A stretch of DNA of 6,310 nt, from assembly GCA_028869355.1 (NCBI GenBank), contig JAGWSK010000285.1, positions 1 to 6,310 of the forward strand, written 5' to 3'. Position 1 is the first letter of the stretch. Each line of letters starts with the position of its first letter. The DNA comes from Alphaproteobacteria bacterium. GTDB taxonomy: Bacteria > Pseudomonadota > Alphaproteobacteria > Micropepsales > Micropepsaceae. Below, piece by piece: positions 4,963 to 6,310 of the stretch. The notes beneath the pieces were generated by a model. The model ran no database searches. It saw nothing but the letters and a program-made list of their open reading frames with translations, and was not told the DNA's origin. A program made the translations under genes and the position numbers.

Positions 4963-6310
4963 GCATCAACCCTTGCCAGCGGCAATTCCACGATGAAACG
5001 CGCGCCGATTCGGCGGCCTTCCGCATTGCGCTTGTTTTCGGCCCAGATGCGGCCTCCGTGGCTGGCGATGATCTGACGCGCGATCGCAAGCCCAAGTCCC
5101 GAATTCTTGCCAAAGCCATGTTCGGCAGGCCGTTCGGTGTAGAATCGCTCGAAAATGCGTTCGACGTCGGGCTCCGGAATCCCCGGTCCCTGATCCGCCA
5201 CTTCGGCAATCACGCGCGTGCCGGCGATTTGCGCCGATACTTCGACGACGCCATCCTGCGGACTGAATGAGATCGCGTTATCGATCAGGTTACGGAACAC
5301 CTGCCCGAGACGCTCGCTCAACCCCTGGACCACCGCCCGCGGCGCAGACTCGGCGGAGAAATGAATCCGGACGCCGTGCGGCAGGTCCATGCCGTTATAT
5401 ATGTCCACCATCGTGTCGAGCAGTTTGGTGATGTCCAGCGGAGCAGACTGCTCACGTGACAACTCCGCATCGAGACGTGATGCGTCGGAGATATCCGTGA
5501 TCAGCCGGTCAATGCGCTTGAGATCGTTGCGCACCACCTGCGCCAGCCTCTCACGCTGCTCCGGCTCCCTCGTGCGCTCGAGCATTTCGACGGCGCTTTT
5601 CAGCGATGTCAGCGGATTCTTGAGCTCATGGGCGACATCCGCGGCAAAGCTTTCGATGGCATCGATCCGGTCGTATAGCGCGCGTGTCATGGCCGACAAT
5701 GACTCCGCAAGCTCGCCGATCTCGTCGTCGCGGTCTTCCAGTGTCGGGATCGCTTCGCGGCCGCGTCGTCCCCGGCGAACCTGCTCTGCCGCCGCCGCCA
5801 GTTTCCGGATCGGTGCGGCGATGAAGCCGGCGAGATAAAGCGAGGAGAATAGTAGCGCGACGAATGCGACAAAGAACACTTCAAACAGCGCGGTGCGTTC
5901 GGCTTTGAGAATCCCGTCGATATCGCCGGATTCGGTCGTCAGCATCAGCACGCCGTAAACCGTCTGAAAGCGTTTGATCGGCACAGCGGCGGAGAGCACC
6001 AGCTCATCCTGCTCATTGACTCGCTCGCTGGTCCCGATTTCACCGTTCAGCGCTTTGTTGACCTCATCATAGACGCGCCCGTTCTGACCGGCTTCGAAAT
6101 AAGGCTCGAGATTCGACAGCGGACGCACGCCGACAAGGCCGTCATAGAGGTGTTCGGCAGCAGCGGCGGCGTGGGCAAAGAACGCCGTCACCGGATTGGT
6201 CGAATCGGGTGGCGGCAGAACAGCGGTGCTCACAACATTGCGGGGCAACAGATTGCGGGTGTCGATTTGCAGCCGGCCCGCGGTGGAATAGACGCGCGCG
6301 CGCAGATCTG
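4959..6310 (-). CDS. chvG: ChvG-type sensor histidine kinase, N-terminus beyond the window
   Basis: A membrane histidine kinase; relatives ChvG/ExoS/BvrS work with ChvI/ChvI-like regulators on acid, envelope and host signals. The 449 visible residues open in the periplasmic sensor region (ARVYSTAGRLQIDTRNLLPRN). A transmembrane helix follows (about visible residues 140-166, FFVAFVALLFSSLYLAGFI), then a HAMP domain (APIRKLAAAAEQVRRG), the phosphoacceptor H-box FAADVAHELKNPLTSLKSA with its His at 5628-5630, and an ATPase domain with N-box RNLIDNAISFSP, G1 DQGPGIP and G2 GKNSGLGLAI. The frame remains open to 6310; TTG at 6248 is internal, not a start. About 100-150 residues are missing, including the first membrane helix. 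The response regulator should lie just outside the window. It overlaps hprK by four bases. Confidence 0.93.
   Translation of the reverse strand, partial: DLRARVYSTAGRLQIDTRNLLPRNVVSTAVLPPPDSTNPVTAFFAHAAAAAEHLYDGLVGVRPLSNLEPYFEAGQNGRVYDEVNKALNGEIGTSERVNEQDELVLSAAVPIKRFQTVYGVLMLTTESGDIDGILKAERTALFEVFFVAFVALLFSSLYLAGFIAAPIRKLAAAAEQVRRGRRGREAIPTLEDRDDEIGELAESLSAMTRALYDRIDAIESFAADVAHELKNPLTSLKSAVEMLERTREPEQRERLAQVVRNDLKRIDRLITDISDASRLDAELSREQSAPLDITKLLDTMVDIYNGMDLPHGVRIHFSAESAPRAVVQGLSERLGQVFRNLIDNAISFSPQDGVVEVSAQIAGTRVIAEVADQGPGIPEPDVERIFERFYTERPAEHGFGKNSGLGLAIARQIIASHGGRIWAENKRNAEGRRIGARFIVELPLARVDA
4970..4974 (-). promoter_or_regulatory. Shine-Dalgarno sequence fixing the hprK GTG start
   Basis: AAGGG lies within the last codons of chvG, seven bases before the GTG at 4962. 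The spacing is ideal and supports this GTG over any later start. Confidence 0.75.

Overview
The window looks like a GC-rich alphaproteobacterial chromosome segment. The right half carries, all on the minus strand, a ChvG-type sensor kinase, a short HPr kinase that lacks the N-terminal domain, a mannose-family EIIA and an HPr. From memory this order (chvG-hprK-manX-ptsH, often followed by ahcY) is typical of alphaproteobacteria, and the short HprK is characteristic of that class. I cannot name a genus.

Layout in transcription order (minus strand, right to left): chvG (6310-4959, N-terminus beyond the window), hprK (4962-4453, GTGA overlap with chvG), manX-like EIIA (4404-3988), ptsH/npr (3991-3710, second GTGA overlap). 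A gene-poor stretch (3709-3265) follows, holding repeat-rich insertion-sequence-like debris, then a small basic ORF (3264-3064) and an overlapping Doc/Fic toxin (3067-2657). Next come a secreted TraB/GumN-family protein (2384-1419), two tandem palindromic elements (1343-1268 and 1254-1177) and the first 385 codons of ahcY (1157-1), cut by the window edge. No protein-coding gene is supported on the plus strand.

The kinase and PTS genes form a regulatory unit. ChvG senses an envelope or acid signal and phosphorylates a response regulator expected just outside the window. HprK phosphorylates or dephosphorylates HPr on the conserved serine (Ser50 here), and HPr passes phosphate through His19 to EIIA His9. 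No sugar permease is present, so this is probably a regulatory PTS.

Three things stand out. (1) The Doc module lies in a 1,006-bp segment bounded by a perfect 24-bp inverted repeat (2498-2521 / 3480-3503) with no transposase, like a small mobile cassette or an IS remnant carrying a toxin-antitoxin pair. (2) The ahcY leader contains two related 76-78-bp hairpins whose 15 aligned stem pairs differ at four positions, all compensated, with equal 23-nt loops sharing the octamer GATATAGA. (3) ahcY codon use changes sharply near codon 188: the C-terminal part is far richer in G/C-ending codons and has a NAD-binding motif that resembles actinobacterial AhcY, suggesting a mosaic gene.
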